Assembly: GCA_029948255.1 (NCBI GenBank)
Contig: JALIZF010001858.1
Coordinates: 868,001-932,000 of the forward strand
Direction of reading: 5' to 3'
DNA from: Telmatactis stephensoni
Lineage: Eukaryota; Cnidaria; Anthozoa; Actiniaria; Isophelliidae
DNA: 64,000 bases
Both the position numbers and the translations under genes were made by a program. Positions 22,930-33,839 of the stretch are shown here, in pieces; the stretch's first letter is position 1, and each line of letters starts with the position of its first letter. The notes below the pieces were generated by a model. The model was not told the DNA's origin, did no database searches, and saw only the letters and a list, made by a program, of their open reading frames with translations.

Positions 22930-24245
22930 GGTGGCCCGTACCTATTGATTTGTTTGTTAGGCATGAATTTCAATCACGTCCTTTTACATCAAAACCTTGT
23001 TTGATTTCTGAGAAATTTGCAGCCATTTGTCTACAAGCCTTGAAATTTGTACCGGTAATTATTTTTCTGCGAATTAGATCAAGTAATTCGAGATATCAGA
23101 CGATTTTTAAAAATGGCTTTTTGAGAAAAATCGGTCATAAATCCAAAATTCCAAGGTGAATTTTTTTCCTATTTCGTCAATCAAGTATAAAGGCATAGAA
23201 GACTACATACAATATGTATCGTGCCAATTAGTGCCTTAGAAGTTGCAATACAAAATTTGTGCTGCCTGTTATGACGCAAAATTATGTAGTCAAAAGTAAG
23301 CAACTTCATCGAGTCGACGTTTGAGTTGCCAAGGTAAAGGTTTGTTAATTTATTCAAAACGACACCTTACCATCTGTTGCAAAATTCCGCACGGGATCCA
23401 GACTTTTGGGGATAAAGACAGTAGTTCTCTGAATACAATTGCTTCTGAGTCTAAATCCTGTGTGGAATTTTGCAACAGATAGTAAGGGGTTGTTTTGAAT
23501 AAATTAACAAACCGTCAGGGCTTTACCTTGGCAGCTCAAACGTCGACTCGATGCAGTTGCTTACTTTTGAAGCTTACTGAATTATACCTAGTGCAGCAAA
23601 CAAAATGACACTTGGCAGCAGGTATGTTAACATTTTGTTCTATCCCATACCGAGAAAATTTCACAAAACAATTCGACAGAATTTGTAGAAGTCGAAGTAA
23701 TACAAATTCGCAATGCTCACCTCGTGGTCACAAAAATTACTCCCCAAGTTTGCTTGAGGATAACATTGGCGTTTAGCTTCTCGTCTCTCCACATTTGTTC
23801 ACAAGTTACAATAGGTATTTGTCTTTCTTACAGCAGATATAGCTCTCGCTGTTTTTGAAATTTTGTTGAGATTTTGGCGGTAGTTTTGACTACATAATTT
23901 TGCGTCGTAACAGGCAGCACAAATTTTGTATCGCAACTTCTAAGGCACCAATTGGCACGATACATGTTGTATGTAGTCATGCCTTTATACTTGATTGACG
24001 AAATGGGAAAAAAATTCACCTTGGAATTTTGGATTTATGACCAATTTTTCTCAAAAAGCAATTTTTAAAAATCGTCTGATATCTCGAATTACTTGATCTA
24101 ATTCGCAGAAAAATAATTACCGGTACAAATTTCAAGGCTTGTAGACAAATGGCTGCAAATTTCTCAGAAATCGGACAAGGTTTTGATGTAAAAGGACGCG
24201 ATTGAAATTCATGCCCAACAAACAAATCAATAGGTACGGGCAACC
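22930..24245. mobile_element. Long-TIR DNA transposon with TTAA duplication (1316 bp)
   Basis: TTAA at 22926-22929 and 24246-24249 flanks inverted repeats of about 365 bp (22930-23295 and 23884-24245), starting GGTGGCCCGTACCTATTG and GGTTGCCCGTACCTATTG. The arms are about 95% identical by eye, which is why near-identical open frames appear on opposite strands at the two ends. The interior (23569-23883) encodes nothing recognisable. It is a fold-back-like non-autonomous element in the same TTAA class as 5325-6160 and 41426-42345. Confidence 0.92.
23292..23568. mobile_element. Nested fold-back element (277 bp)
   Basis: AAAAGTAAGCAACT at the left pairs with AGTTGCTTACTTTT at the right. Arms of about 100 bp pair nearly perfectly, with a small indel in the right arm, around a loop at about 23400-23450. 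It sits exactly at the inner edge of the left TIR of the larger element, so it is either a nested insertion or a second fold-back domain. Confidence 0.8.
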
Positions 24246-24249
24246 TTAA

Positions 24250-25830
24250 GTTGTTTTCGGTTTACATATTTCAAACTTACTCATTTTTGATTTTAGACTG
24301 AGCATTTTACGTTTTTTCAGTTTTTGTCTTAAATGCACTTTTGCATTTCAACTTTTTGTCTTAAATGCACTTTTGCATTTGTGACCTAGCACTTTTGATT
24401 TTCGATTCTGGATGACCCCTCTCGGCCACAGTAGGCACGAGCTGTGTGGTCTCTGATTGGCTGAAAATTAACAAGTCTAAGTGGTTTTCTCGTGTGCACC
24501 ACGTTTTTTTCTTGATTTACAGAAGTGGTGATGGCACATATTTTGACAAATGGCTTCCTAAAAATATTTCAAAATGTTTCTTCTTGTTTTGGGCATTATT
24601 TGTACTCTGTGGTTGCAGTTGGGTAATAAACCCATATACCAATTCTTTTACGAAGCCTTTGTCCATAAAAAATAAGACCATGTGTTAGGACGTCTATTCT
24701 TTTTTCAATTACCATCTCTTTTGTCATTGCTGAATATCCGCAGAGGTAGGCTCACAACCTTTCAACTCCTTCCCAATATTTTAGCCCAATACCTTAAATT
24801 TGCCTTGGATTCAATTCAACCTATATAATATTAGTCGATAATACTAGTATATCACACAATCTGTACAGGGTTGATTTTAATCAGACATTGGAATACCTGG
24901 AAAGATGCCTTGTGGCCATAGCAGTGAAAGATGGATATAGCTAGACTAGTGTTTACCAACAAAAAATCATTATGCATAAAATATGAATGTATGTATGTGT
25001 TACAGTACCTTTAGATGTGAAGACAAAATACACGCTATATCATACAATAATATGACTTCTTTAAGGTTCTTTGGATTATCAAGTAATGAATCCTTCTGCT
25101 TTTTCGTTTCATATATTGAATATGAAATTCTGTAAGAGAAAAATATTTCAAATTATAAAACTATTCCCAGGATGTTCAATTGAGTACACACACCAGGCCT
25201 GAGCTGTTGATTTCATATTTACTTTTATATGAAAATTATTACACAAACCTTTCTCCATGTTTCAAGTTGATGAAGCTCTTAGGAAATGAAGTCATGCCGG
25301 CACACTCTACCAAAAACACCTTTCTCATCAAAAACTTTGTTTCTTCCTTTAGAATGCAGGGATGACAATACTTCTCCTGCATGAAAGCGACTGCACTCCT
25401 AGAAAATTGAAATTAAAGCAAAATCCATTAGATTCTCTGTGGAATGTATGAAACAAGGTCCATTATTGCCATTATATTGTTGCAAAACATTATATTTGTT
25501 TACTAATGAAGAAAAAGGATATTTTGTTAATGACAAATCTTAACAAGTGACCTTGAAATCTCTGATCTCTTTCATTCAAATTGATCAATTCATTGATCTA
25601 AAGTAAAGTAATTTGTGATGACATGAATGTAGGAGACGAGGATATTCACTTCGATATGCGTACAAACTCAACTTTACTAGGACTTTGACGATTACAGTTA
25701 CGAATACAAGTACGTCTGGTACGCTGAGTACGACTGGTACGATTCGCTGAAAATTACAATGTACTTATGTTACTTATATAAGCTATAAATAAGGAAATAA
25801 ATAGAAAAATCGAACTACTCACAAGTCATG
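24250..25830. other. Non-coding spacer with a 34-bp tandem repeat
   Basis: Two copies of ttttgtcttaaatgcactttt lie at about 24321-24380. The remainder is AT-rich without supported exons. The stretch 25625-25760 contains repeated gtacg motifs. Confidence 0.5.
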
Positions 25831-25834
25831 TTGA

Positions 25835-26430
25835 CTATCCTCCGTACATTGATCTCCTAACTAAATCGAACGTTCTTGAGCCTACGCTCTTAATTACAGC
25901 GGTCCTTACAATGATGAACCATCCCAGTTTAGTGAGTTCTGCAATTGGTTTATCGTCTCTGCAAACACTTGGAGTCGTTTTTGTTTTGACTCGTGTGTAG
26001 TCTCCATTTCCAAGCACTACATGGACTGGAAGTTGCTCCTTGACTGCTGAATCTCCAACTATCACTCCCTTCAAATTTGAATACTTCGAATATCAGCTCA
26101 TTATATTGTGGATTGTCGAGCTTGACTAGTTCTGGTGTATTAATATTGGTAATAAGCTTGGTCTCCATTACATAGTCTCCATTGACAGATTCCATAGTCA
26201 CGCTATAAGATTCCAAGCATTCTTGCTAGAACTTAACACATTAATAGTTTTTGTTTGATCGTAGATTTATGTATGATGACGTCGATTACAATGTTGACAA
26301 CCTCCCTTACTCGGACAATCAGTGGCACAGTGTTCATCCAATGTGCAATTACAATGTTTGCTTAATATGCATTTGGTCATCTTGATGTCATCCAAAGTAC
26401 AGCTGCTTGTTAGTTTGATGTCAATTGCGA
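25835..26430 (-). pseudogene. BEL/Pao retrotransposon gag zinc knuckle and protease relic
   Basis: Reading the minus strand, about 26410-26270 gives a Cys/His cluster (HCATDCPSKGGCQHCNRRHH) typical of the BEL/Pao gag-protease junction. Downstream come YSVTMESVNGDYVMETKL and VKLDNPQYNEL. After a frame change near 26074 follow LKGVIVGDSAVKEQLPVHVV, LGNGDYTRVKT and ELTKLGWFI, which match the DUF1758-type aspartic protease region of BEL/Pao elements. RT, integrase and LTRs are absent, and stops and frame changes separate the parts. Confidence 0.8.
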
Positions 26431-26439
26431 CATGTTACA

Positions 26440-27230
26440 TCAGGTTATTTATTGTCGATTCTTGTCCAAGAGTCTAAGAGCAAAGCTCTCTAATTTTCGA
26501 CTCCGAGATGCAGGATGAAAAAATTCAAAATTTTATTAATCATATCCGGATATAGGTCTAGGGCAACTATTACCAGAAATAATATTTTGACTTTCAATTT
26601 CTAATTTTTTTTCCTGTGAACCAGGGCAATTTCAAATTCGAGCGTTTTCAGAGCACTTTCACCAAGCATGTTTCAGAAACGTCCTAAAAATCGAAAACTT
26701 AACGCACGAAAATACCAAAATCCAGTTTGAATAACTAGATAATAAAGATCATTTTCAAATGCTAACCGTTGAATTCGGACCATTATTTAGTATTTTACAG
26801 ATGTTTTAATTTCGAGCAATTTTTGACCATCGAATACATAGACAACTTTGAAGGAGTATATCGGCACTTGGTACTTCTACTCTGAAGGAATATCCAATAA
26901 AATTTTGGGGCAATTCAAATTCCAACCCTTGAGAGCTTGAGAACTCGAGAACTTAGTGCCACTGAATGTCAAAAATCACGCAATTTTCATACCTTTCGGT
27001 CACGGAGCAATCACTTCCCGGTTACATAATAAAATATTTCAAAGATTATAAAGCAAAGTAGACAATAATGAAGATAACTGCACATACTTACTTAATATTT
27101 CTTCAATTTTCCAGCATTTTTGGTCGTCTGAGATGGATTTTTTCTCGGTTTAATTTGACATCTTTGAACTCAACGGTCAAAACAGCCGTCGAAACACGCA
27201 CTTTTCAGATGAATCTCCCAAAATACTTCC
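26440..27230. other. Non-coding spacer
   Basis: AT-rich unique sequence. A (CTTC)n run lies at about 27231-27250. Confidence 0.5.
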
Positions 27231-27248
27231 TTCCTTCCTTCCTTCCTT

Positions 27249-27537
27249 CTCTGAGCGTAATGAAGGTAATTTTAAAGCAATTTTCTCTCCAATCAGCCAT
27301 TTATAGCAAGGAATAGGTAAGGTAACTGAACGAACACTCTTGCAAAGTAACGCAAGCGTGACACATAGGCATACCGTTACCATAGATACGACTGAAACTG
27401 ACCACGTGATTTGGGTTGAAAATGTCACGCTTGCGCTACTTTGCAAGAGTGTTCGTTGAGTTACCTTACCTATTCCTTGCTATAAATGGCTGATTGGAGA
27501 GAAAATTGCTTTAAAATTACCTTCATTACGCTCAGAG
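27249..27537. repeat. Near-perfect fold-back, 115-bp arms and 58-bp loop
   Basis: CTCTGAGCGTAATGAAGG at 27249 is mirrored at the right edge, ending at 27537. The arms (27249-27364 and 27423-27537) differ at only a few positions. No flanking duplication was identified. A transcript through it would form a long double-stranded RNA hairpin. Confidence 0.93.
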
Positions 27538-27539
27538 TA

Positions 27540-29125
27540 TATGTTGAGTTTGAATTAAATTAACTATCTATTTTTGAAAATTTCCAATGAGCATACCCCA
27601 TCCTTTTACAATGAAGTCCCCCTCACCAGGCCTACTGCCTCTACTGCCCAATTCCCAGTTTAGACTTTAGTGTGGAGGCAATTATTAATTAAATAGAACT
27701 AATTACAAATACAAAAATATCTATTTATAATTAACAGGAAAAGGAAAGCCAGTTGACATCATGAACAATTATTCAGCAGTTCCTCTCACAGAGACTTCCC
27801 TTCCGACGCCTGAAGCTGCTGCTTTGCAATATGAGAGAACAGGAGGGAAGTTGAAACACTTTGGTAAATTTGGTGTTGATCCTTTGGAAAGTTATCCAGT
27901 TCTACAACTAGATCTAGTGAATTTAATAGGCATTTCCCTTCATTTGATACTGTTTTTAATGAACTGGTTAACAACAATCCTAATATGTTGAGACAAGCAA
28001 TTCTAATGCTCATCAGAATAACCAAAGAATTAGCAGCTTCATGTATCTAAACATTAATGTAAGAATTGATATATTAACATACATATAGATGTATTTCAAA
28101 GTTGTTTATAGATTTTAGGAGTAAGCTTAAAACCAATAACCTTAGTTGGAATTCAATATTATGCTCTTGTAACAATATTGTTCAACTCCCAGTACATGAC
28201 GACGCTAATGTACATGCACAGCTCGTTTAGATTTGTCTCAGTGTTTGGAACAATTTGTCGTTAACATTTGACAAGTCACGTATGCATAGTTATTAAGAGT
28301 TATTAGGGGATGTGTACAAATAAACCTAATTAATTTCTTCTTGTGTATGGGTCTGACGAACTCGCTTGTAGCTCCGGCGTTTTGTTTCATTATATTGAAA
28401 TGCTAAAATTTCAACTGAGAACATTAAAACAAAAACAGTAATGAAACCTGTTCTTCATAGCTGTTCCCCAACTTGAAACGTTAGGTCCGTATACTTTTAA
28501 AATAAATGATCATGACCAACTGAACTTTCCGCCATCTTGGAACTGGTATACACAGGGACCCCAATCTATATGTTGAACTTGCGCATGTGCATTAACCGAA
28601 TTTTGGGTGTCGAGAATATTTTGAAAAAAATAGAACAAGCTTCAATGTTACAGCTTGAAGAAACCTTCAGCAAGTGTTTCAATTTGAACAAAATGACCAG
28701 GATTCTTTAAAGACTTAACATACAAAGAATGCTTGAGCCCAGAATTTGTTATAAGGAGGTATGTTGATCTTTTGCCATGGAACTTTAATACAGCAACAAG
28801 TGCAATGACCATGAATTTTATTACTTCTCTTTAAAAATCAACTTACAAACTAAATTCAAAAGCTAAGTTTATAAAAAAATACAAGCTTATTCAATTAGAT
28901 AAGTATATGCTCAGATGAGAAAAGGAACCAAAGGAACCAGCTGTAAAAACATGACCTTAGTACATTTTCAACTCAAAGTGTGTACATGACTTACATGTGT
29001 ACAAACAGTACCTTACAAACTCCATGGTTTCTTCTCTAATTACTGCCAACAAAACCTGAACATGTTGAAATAGTGTCTCTTTCCTGCTTTGGCAGTCAAA
29101 ACAATATTTAGAGGGGTTTTCTTCG
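27540..29125. other. Non-coding spacer
   Basis: Includes open frames at 27761-28025 on both strands with no recognisable similarity or splice signals. Confidence 0.4.
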
Positions 29126-29130
29126 GTATA

Positions 29131-29406
29131 ACTTCAGAATACCCGGCCACTGAAATACATAGATTTTAGCCATTGGCTACGTGGCTACGTGGCTACACGT
29201 ACCTTGGGGTTAGGTTTAGAGTTAGTATTGGGGAAGACTATGTAGGAATAACTCCCAAGTAGCCATGTAGCTGCGTAGCCACGTAGCCGCGTAGCTGCGT
29301 ATCCATGAATCCACGTAGCTGCGTACCACGTAGACGCGTAGACAAGTAGCCATGTAGCCAATTGCTAAAATTAAGTATGCTTAGTAGTGGCCGGGTATTC
29401 TGAAGT
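29131..29406. mobile_element. MITE with TA duplication and internal GTAGCCAC-type repeat
   Basis: ACTTCAGAATACCCGGCCAC at the left is matched by its complement at the right, each edge flanked by TA. The TIR continues imperfectly through tttagc(a/c)attggctac. The right half holds a short-unit tandem repeat based on cgtagc(t/c)g/ac. A TA target fits Tc1/mariner-type and some other superfamilies. Confidence 0.88.
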
Positions 29407-30325
29407 TACTCCTTTTCTTCTCACATGAATAAGATATTTGTCATAAGGAACTTAAAGTCAAGTAAGCTTAATTACTTATATGGAATTCATCTAGTACTTC
29501 ATCATCACCATCTACTACTTGTACTAGTGCTAATACTTTAAATGTACAACATAAAACATTGACGAACACAACATTTCTCCTGTAGAAAATTGTTGAAACA
29601 TACTGTAGCTTAAACTTGATCATTATCACAAATTTCTCTCAGTTTGTTCAAAAAGTCATCAAGGCCATTCAGCCTGAATGTGTTGGAATATGCCCTCTCT
29701 CCACGGCAGTGGGGACATGTCTGGTTAAATATATTTGCCCCTGTACTATACCATGTGTCAACACAGGCGATACAGCCTATGATGGCACCACAGCACCTTG
29801 ATGCAATTACTGGTGTATTCATTGGAGCATTCTTGCAGATGAGGCAAGAAAAGTGAGTCTTTAGTCAGCGTTAGGACCTTCAACACCTCAGATTTTGTCT
29901 CATCAACTTTTTTTTCCATTAGGTTCATCTTTGTTTCAATATCCAAAAGTTGGCTTGACATCATGTCCAAATCTGACTTTCGCTGCTTGCTAGCTCTAGG
30001 GGGTGTATCATCAAAGTCTGAATCAACATCTGAGCCATCAATGGAAATTGTGTGTGGCTTCTTAGTCTTTCTTGGATTTATTTGCTTCACAGCATAGACT
30101 TTCCTTGATCCCTTTTTCCAGAATGCAATTCCTAGATGATAAGAAAAAGTTCTTTAAATTCTGCAAATACATAAAATAAGTACTTAATAGTCCTTAAGGT
30201 ACACTCTTCACCTGCAAATAATTAGAGGGGAAATAGAGGAAGGATGTGAAATTTACATACATGTCAGTGGAGTTGAACAACACAAAAGAAACGGAAACTC
30301 AAAATGGCAACATTGGATCATAATA

Positions 30326-30464
30326 CAGGGGCAGCACAGAAAATATTTAAGGTTTTGGTTGAAAATTCATATCTTCATTGGACATTGGAAACTATGCACT
30401 GAATAGATAATATCCTGTCTTGGGATTTAAGCCCCCCACCTTAGTAGATGCTGCTCTGCCCCTG
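30326..30464. mobile_element. MITE, CAGGGGCAG termini, TAATA duplication
   Basis: CAGGGGCAGCACAG at the left is matched by ...GCTCTGCCCCTG at the right. TAATA occurs at 30321-30325 and 30465-30469. It lies in the second intron of the RING-like gene. The CAGGG-type terminus is typical of hAT elements, but a 5-bp duplication is shorter than the usual 8. Confidence 0.8.
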
Positions 30465-30479
30465 TAATAACAGCTAATA

Positions 30480-31600
30480 AGACAGAAACACAGGAAACCC
30501 AATATCTGCTCAAATTTAGAAAGAACTGATATTTAGTCTATAAGGCAATAAACCAACTGAAAATGCCAGGAAATTCTTAATCATTGTCATGTGATAATAT
30601 CTGTACAACGTTGTGAAACCTGTTTTCTTAAATTTTCTTCAAATATGAAAAAGTGCTAGTTAAATAGTAGAATACAATAGAATTTGCATAAATTTGCACA
30701 ATTTAGTGCTACAAATGTTTCATGGATTTACTGTTTACAATATTCTATTTTCATTAAAAGAAGTACAAAATATCGAGGCTATAATTTCACTTCCGGTAAT
30801 CAATTTCATGTACGCCATCGCTTAGCAATTATTCATCTACGCCCAGTCGTAAATGTAAAATATCAACTTCTCAAATCAACTCAAATTCAATCGCAAAATA
30901 AAATCAAAATATCTAAAGAACTTCTATTTCGCTTTTGTAAATGACGGCAATCTGTTTTGGAGGGGGTAAGTGATTGATGTCCATTGAATTCAATCTGCAC
31001 GTGCAAATGTGTTTACTTCAGAGGTAGACAAATGTCCTAACAACATTTTGCTAAACTTGAAATGGACTTAAATTTGTAATGAACTTTTATGTTGGCCTCC
31101 ATCCGAACCCCTCTTGGAGCCTATTAAATGCCGGACCCGTGGGAGGCCTTCCTTGAACACTAAAATTGGAATGCGTGTCATTTCGCCGGCGAGGATGTAC
31201 TCGAAAATCGATTTCAAAATCCAATAGGAATTTCATTTAAACTAACAAAAAAATAAGATAAGCTCGTTTGGGGATCAAAGTCCTATAAGGAGATACATTG
31301 AGCTAAAGTATTACATTTCAACAGATACGATAGGCGGCGCCAGTTGACAGTCAGATTCTCTCTCCTCGTGAGAAAGATTACTTTGAAATGAAAATGTGTT
31401 GTCCTTGATCACAAAATAAATGTCAACACTTCCTTTAGTATATTCTCAGAAATACATGAAAACGTTTCCATTTCATATACAGAATACAGCTGAACCGCAT
31501 GAGAAAAAAGTACGTCAATATGCCGCTTAAATGTATGTATACATATTCTGCCAAAAGAATGAATAAAAGTGAGAGTTTTCCATAGTTAAATAGCTATATA
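30480..31600. other. Intron sequence of the RING-like gene
   Basis: AT-rich, with no inserted coding sequence recognised. The open frame at 30684-30944 plus is not supported. Confidence 0.5.
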
Positions 31601-32419
31601 TTTGAGCTTACCCCTTGTTCCAGGTTCGTCTTGGTACTGAATTCCGTTGTTTCCCACTAAAACTACTCTTTCGCTCATGGCGTTGGTTACAAAAGAGCTG
31701 ATGTAATCAACAGTAGCTTCTTCCTCTCGATAAATGGGAACAAACGTTTGCTTTGCATGGACTCCAGTACATGGATTTGGTTTGCCTTTAGGAGTCAGCT
31801 CTGCATAAACCACTCTCACAGTCAGTTTGGGTTCCTTTGGGCCTTTTCCCTTGTCGCTGCCGCCTAGTGACCAAGGCTTTTTAGCTATGGTGGCAAAAGT
31901 TGCACTATAAGAAGTTGATGATCCCGATGCAAAAGAAGTGGCTACCGTGTTAATATCATCACCACTAACAAGGAAACTTGTCCCATCAAGAAATCCTGTC
32001 AAGTTGATTTTGCCGTTGTCGTTCGGAAACTCGACGCGGTTGCCAAACTCTTCTTGGACATATACACTGGCGGGAGCAAACTGTACGGTAAACCAAAACA
32101 AGAATAATAAATGAAAAAATATACGTAAGTGAAAGATAAATCTGTGATCTATGGGCGTATATGAGCCCAGTTACTAAAATTAAACGATCTTGATATTTGT
32201 TGACTTACTTGAAAGTATCTCCCTAGTCTTTCTGCAGTTACAGTCGATCTTCGAAGACATCTCTTTTCCACCACTTAAGAAACTAAACATTGGGTCAGTG
32301 GAATGCCAGTTACTAGTATCTGAGGACATTTTTGCTTGTATCTTATTAACAGAGCAAGTAGCGCAAATTACAGCAAGAGTGAGATTACCAAAGTCCCAAA
32401 AGTTCCGAAGGCATTTGTA

Positions 32420-32462
32420 GTGTCACGTGAACAAAAAGGCGCCAAATTGTCACGTGACCAGC
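32420..32462. promoter_or_regulatory. Two TCACGTGA-type E-boxes upstream of the RING-like gene
   Basis: tgtcacgtgaac (about 32421) and tgtcacgtgacc (about 32449) lie 90-130 bp upstream of the start codon at 32329, which would be read leftwards. CACGTG is bound by bHLH-Zip factors, and GTCACGTGAC resembles the MiT/TFE (CLEAR) motif. Function here is inferred from position only. Confidence 0.55.
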
Positions 32463-32585
32463 ATACGCCGAAAACTTCGCCCCTGACCACCCCCACTTCC
32501 ACTTGCTTTCGACCTGTCACCCCCGTATTGCTTCTTTCTTCGAAAACCGGAACAGAATATCGAATTTGACCATTAATTGAAATCT

Positions 32586-32730
32586 GACACGAATATAGCG
32601 ATTTTCATTGCGTTCCGGTTGGAATTTAAATCGGTACGGGTGATTTCAATTTTCAAAAAATTGAATTCTGGTCGAATTTGAATCGGTGCACGTGAATTCA
32701 ATTTTCAAAAAAATTGAATTCTGAATGAAC
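32586..32730. repeat. Tandem duplication, about 62-bp unit
   Basis: ggaatttaaatcggtacggg...caattttcaaaaaattgaattctg is followed by a second copy starting gaatttgaatcggtgcacg. Each copy contains a small tcaaaaa/ttttga inverted repeat. Confidence 0.75.
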
Positions 32731-33081
32731 GAAATGCCCACGGACCAAGGTGCCTATTTAACTATGCAACCATGTTTCTTTCATTCTTGTTTTACTTTCT
32801 CTAAATATTGACATCCCAACTTCAACGGTCCCACACCCTCAAATTTCCACCCAAAAATAGCAGTCTCAAAAGAGTGCTTGTGCAAAAAGATCTATAGCTC
32901 TCTTGAATAGCAAGAAATATGTTTATTCAAGAGATATTTTTGGAAAACTGAATTCAATCAAATCTTCAATCCCTCCTTAGTATCTTATGTGAAAATCATT
33001 TTGATCAGACAAATGTAAGTTGACCAATTTTCAAAAATAAAATTGGAAAAATCAATCACCAAAATACTACTGGTAAACACC

Positions 33082-33192
33082 TTAAGATCTTCTCCCTTCG
33101 CCAACACCATATCATCAGTAATTGAGTAGTCTTCAAAAATCCCAGCATCGGATATCTCAACATCTTTGTTTGGTTTGTCAAGAAGCCACACT
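33082..33192 (-). CDS. Orphan exon of unknown gene
   Basis: Follows a CAAAATCAG acceptor and ends at CTTAAG|GTGTTT. It encodes WLLDKPNKDVEISDAGIFED and YSITDDMVLAKGEDLK. Composition and boundaries look genuine. It lies 5' of the RING-like gene on the same strand, so it is likely a separate gene or relic. No family is recognised. Confidence 0.4.
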
Positions 33193-33619
33193 GATTTTGG
33201 AATAGATTAAGTTTTAACTGGTTTGGATTTCTTTGTACCGTTCCAATGCCCTCATGAGGTAGCCGGCAAAGTACGCTTAGTGCTACTACTGCCCGCTACT
33301 GGCCCTGTGCATGGTGTTCGTGTACACAGATTTCTAATGCTACTTTTAAGTGTTTTTCTCAGCACTGAAAAGTGCAAAAAACGTGAACCTTCACAAAATT
33401 AATGTTAAATCAAGGAACATTTTAAAAATAAAATTGGATTTCCCGATGGTTTTTACATGAAAATTTAAAGTCGTCTAAATGACACATGAAAAAGTTAGCA
33501 ATTTCTAATCACTAAAACAAATTAATTACCGGAATGTTCTTAAAATTGACTGAATTACTTGTAGTTCTCAAGATATTCCATTTTAAGTAGAGTTATAATA
33601 AACAAGTCGATAAATCTGT

Positions 33620-33835
33620 TTTATCACGCCTAATGAGCTTGCTCGTTGTGCCATTTTCTTCTTTGCACCCTTTTTCCGTTTTGCCAATGCACAATGCACA
33701 CATTTTGTGGTTATGCCAATCGCGCAATGAGCTTATTTTGCGGTTATGCCAATCGCGCAATGAGCTCATTTTGCGCACATTTTGCAGTATAGCAGATCAT
33801 CCCAATCGTGCATTTTGCACATTTGGCAAATAAAT
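33620..33835. repeat. Minisatellite around CCAATCGCGCAATGAGC
   Basis: A roughly 31-bp unit (tgccaatcgcgcaatgagct, then tattttgcggt) occurs about three times at 33690-33780, with degenerate copies on either side. Similar gcgcaattggcaaaa text occurs at about 39275-39400. Confidence 0.8.
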
Positions 33836-33839
33836 GCTT

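Larger units (their letters stand above)
29610..32329 (-). pseudogene. RING-like zinc protein gene, three exons, one frameshift
   Basis: Exon 1 (32329-32209) starts MSSDTSNWHSTDPMFSFLSG and ends at A|GTAAGT. Exon 2 (32080-31612) encodes GTSFLVSGDDINTVATSF and TFVPIYREEEATVDYISS. It joins exon 3 (from 30131) in phase to give GTRG-IAFWKKGSRKVYAV. Exon 3 continues with an acidic linker (DGSDVDSDFDDTPP), a coiled-coil-like stretch (DIETKMNLMEKKVDETKSE) and a C-terminal Cys-rich module: CLIC, then CCGAIIGC, CVDTWY, CPHCRGERAY and GLDDFLN. The Cys spacing is RING/U-box-like, as in an unnamed animal family. A one-base frame change near 29860, just before CLIC, separates the module. The exon 1/2 phase also does not fit directly. 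It is otherwise well preserved, so sequencing error is possible. Confidence 0.72.

Noticed and set aside
22920..24243. Near-identical 75-79-residue frames on opposite strands
   Set aside because: They are the two arms of a transposon's long inverted repeats. No protein family and no splice context.
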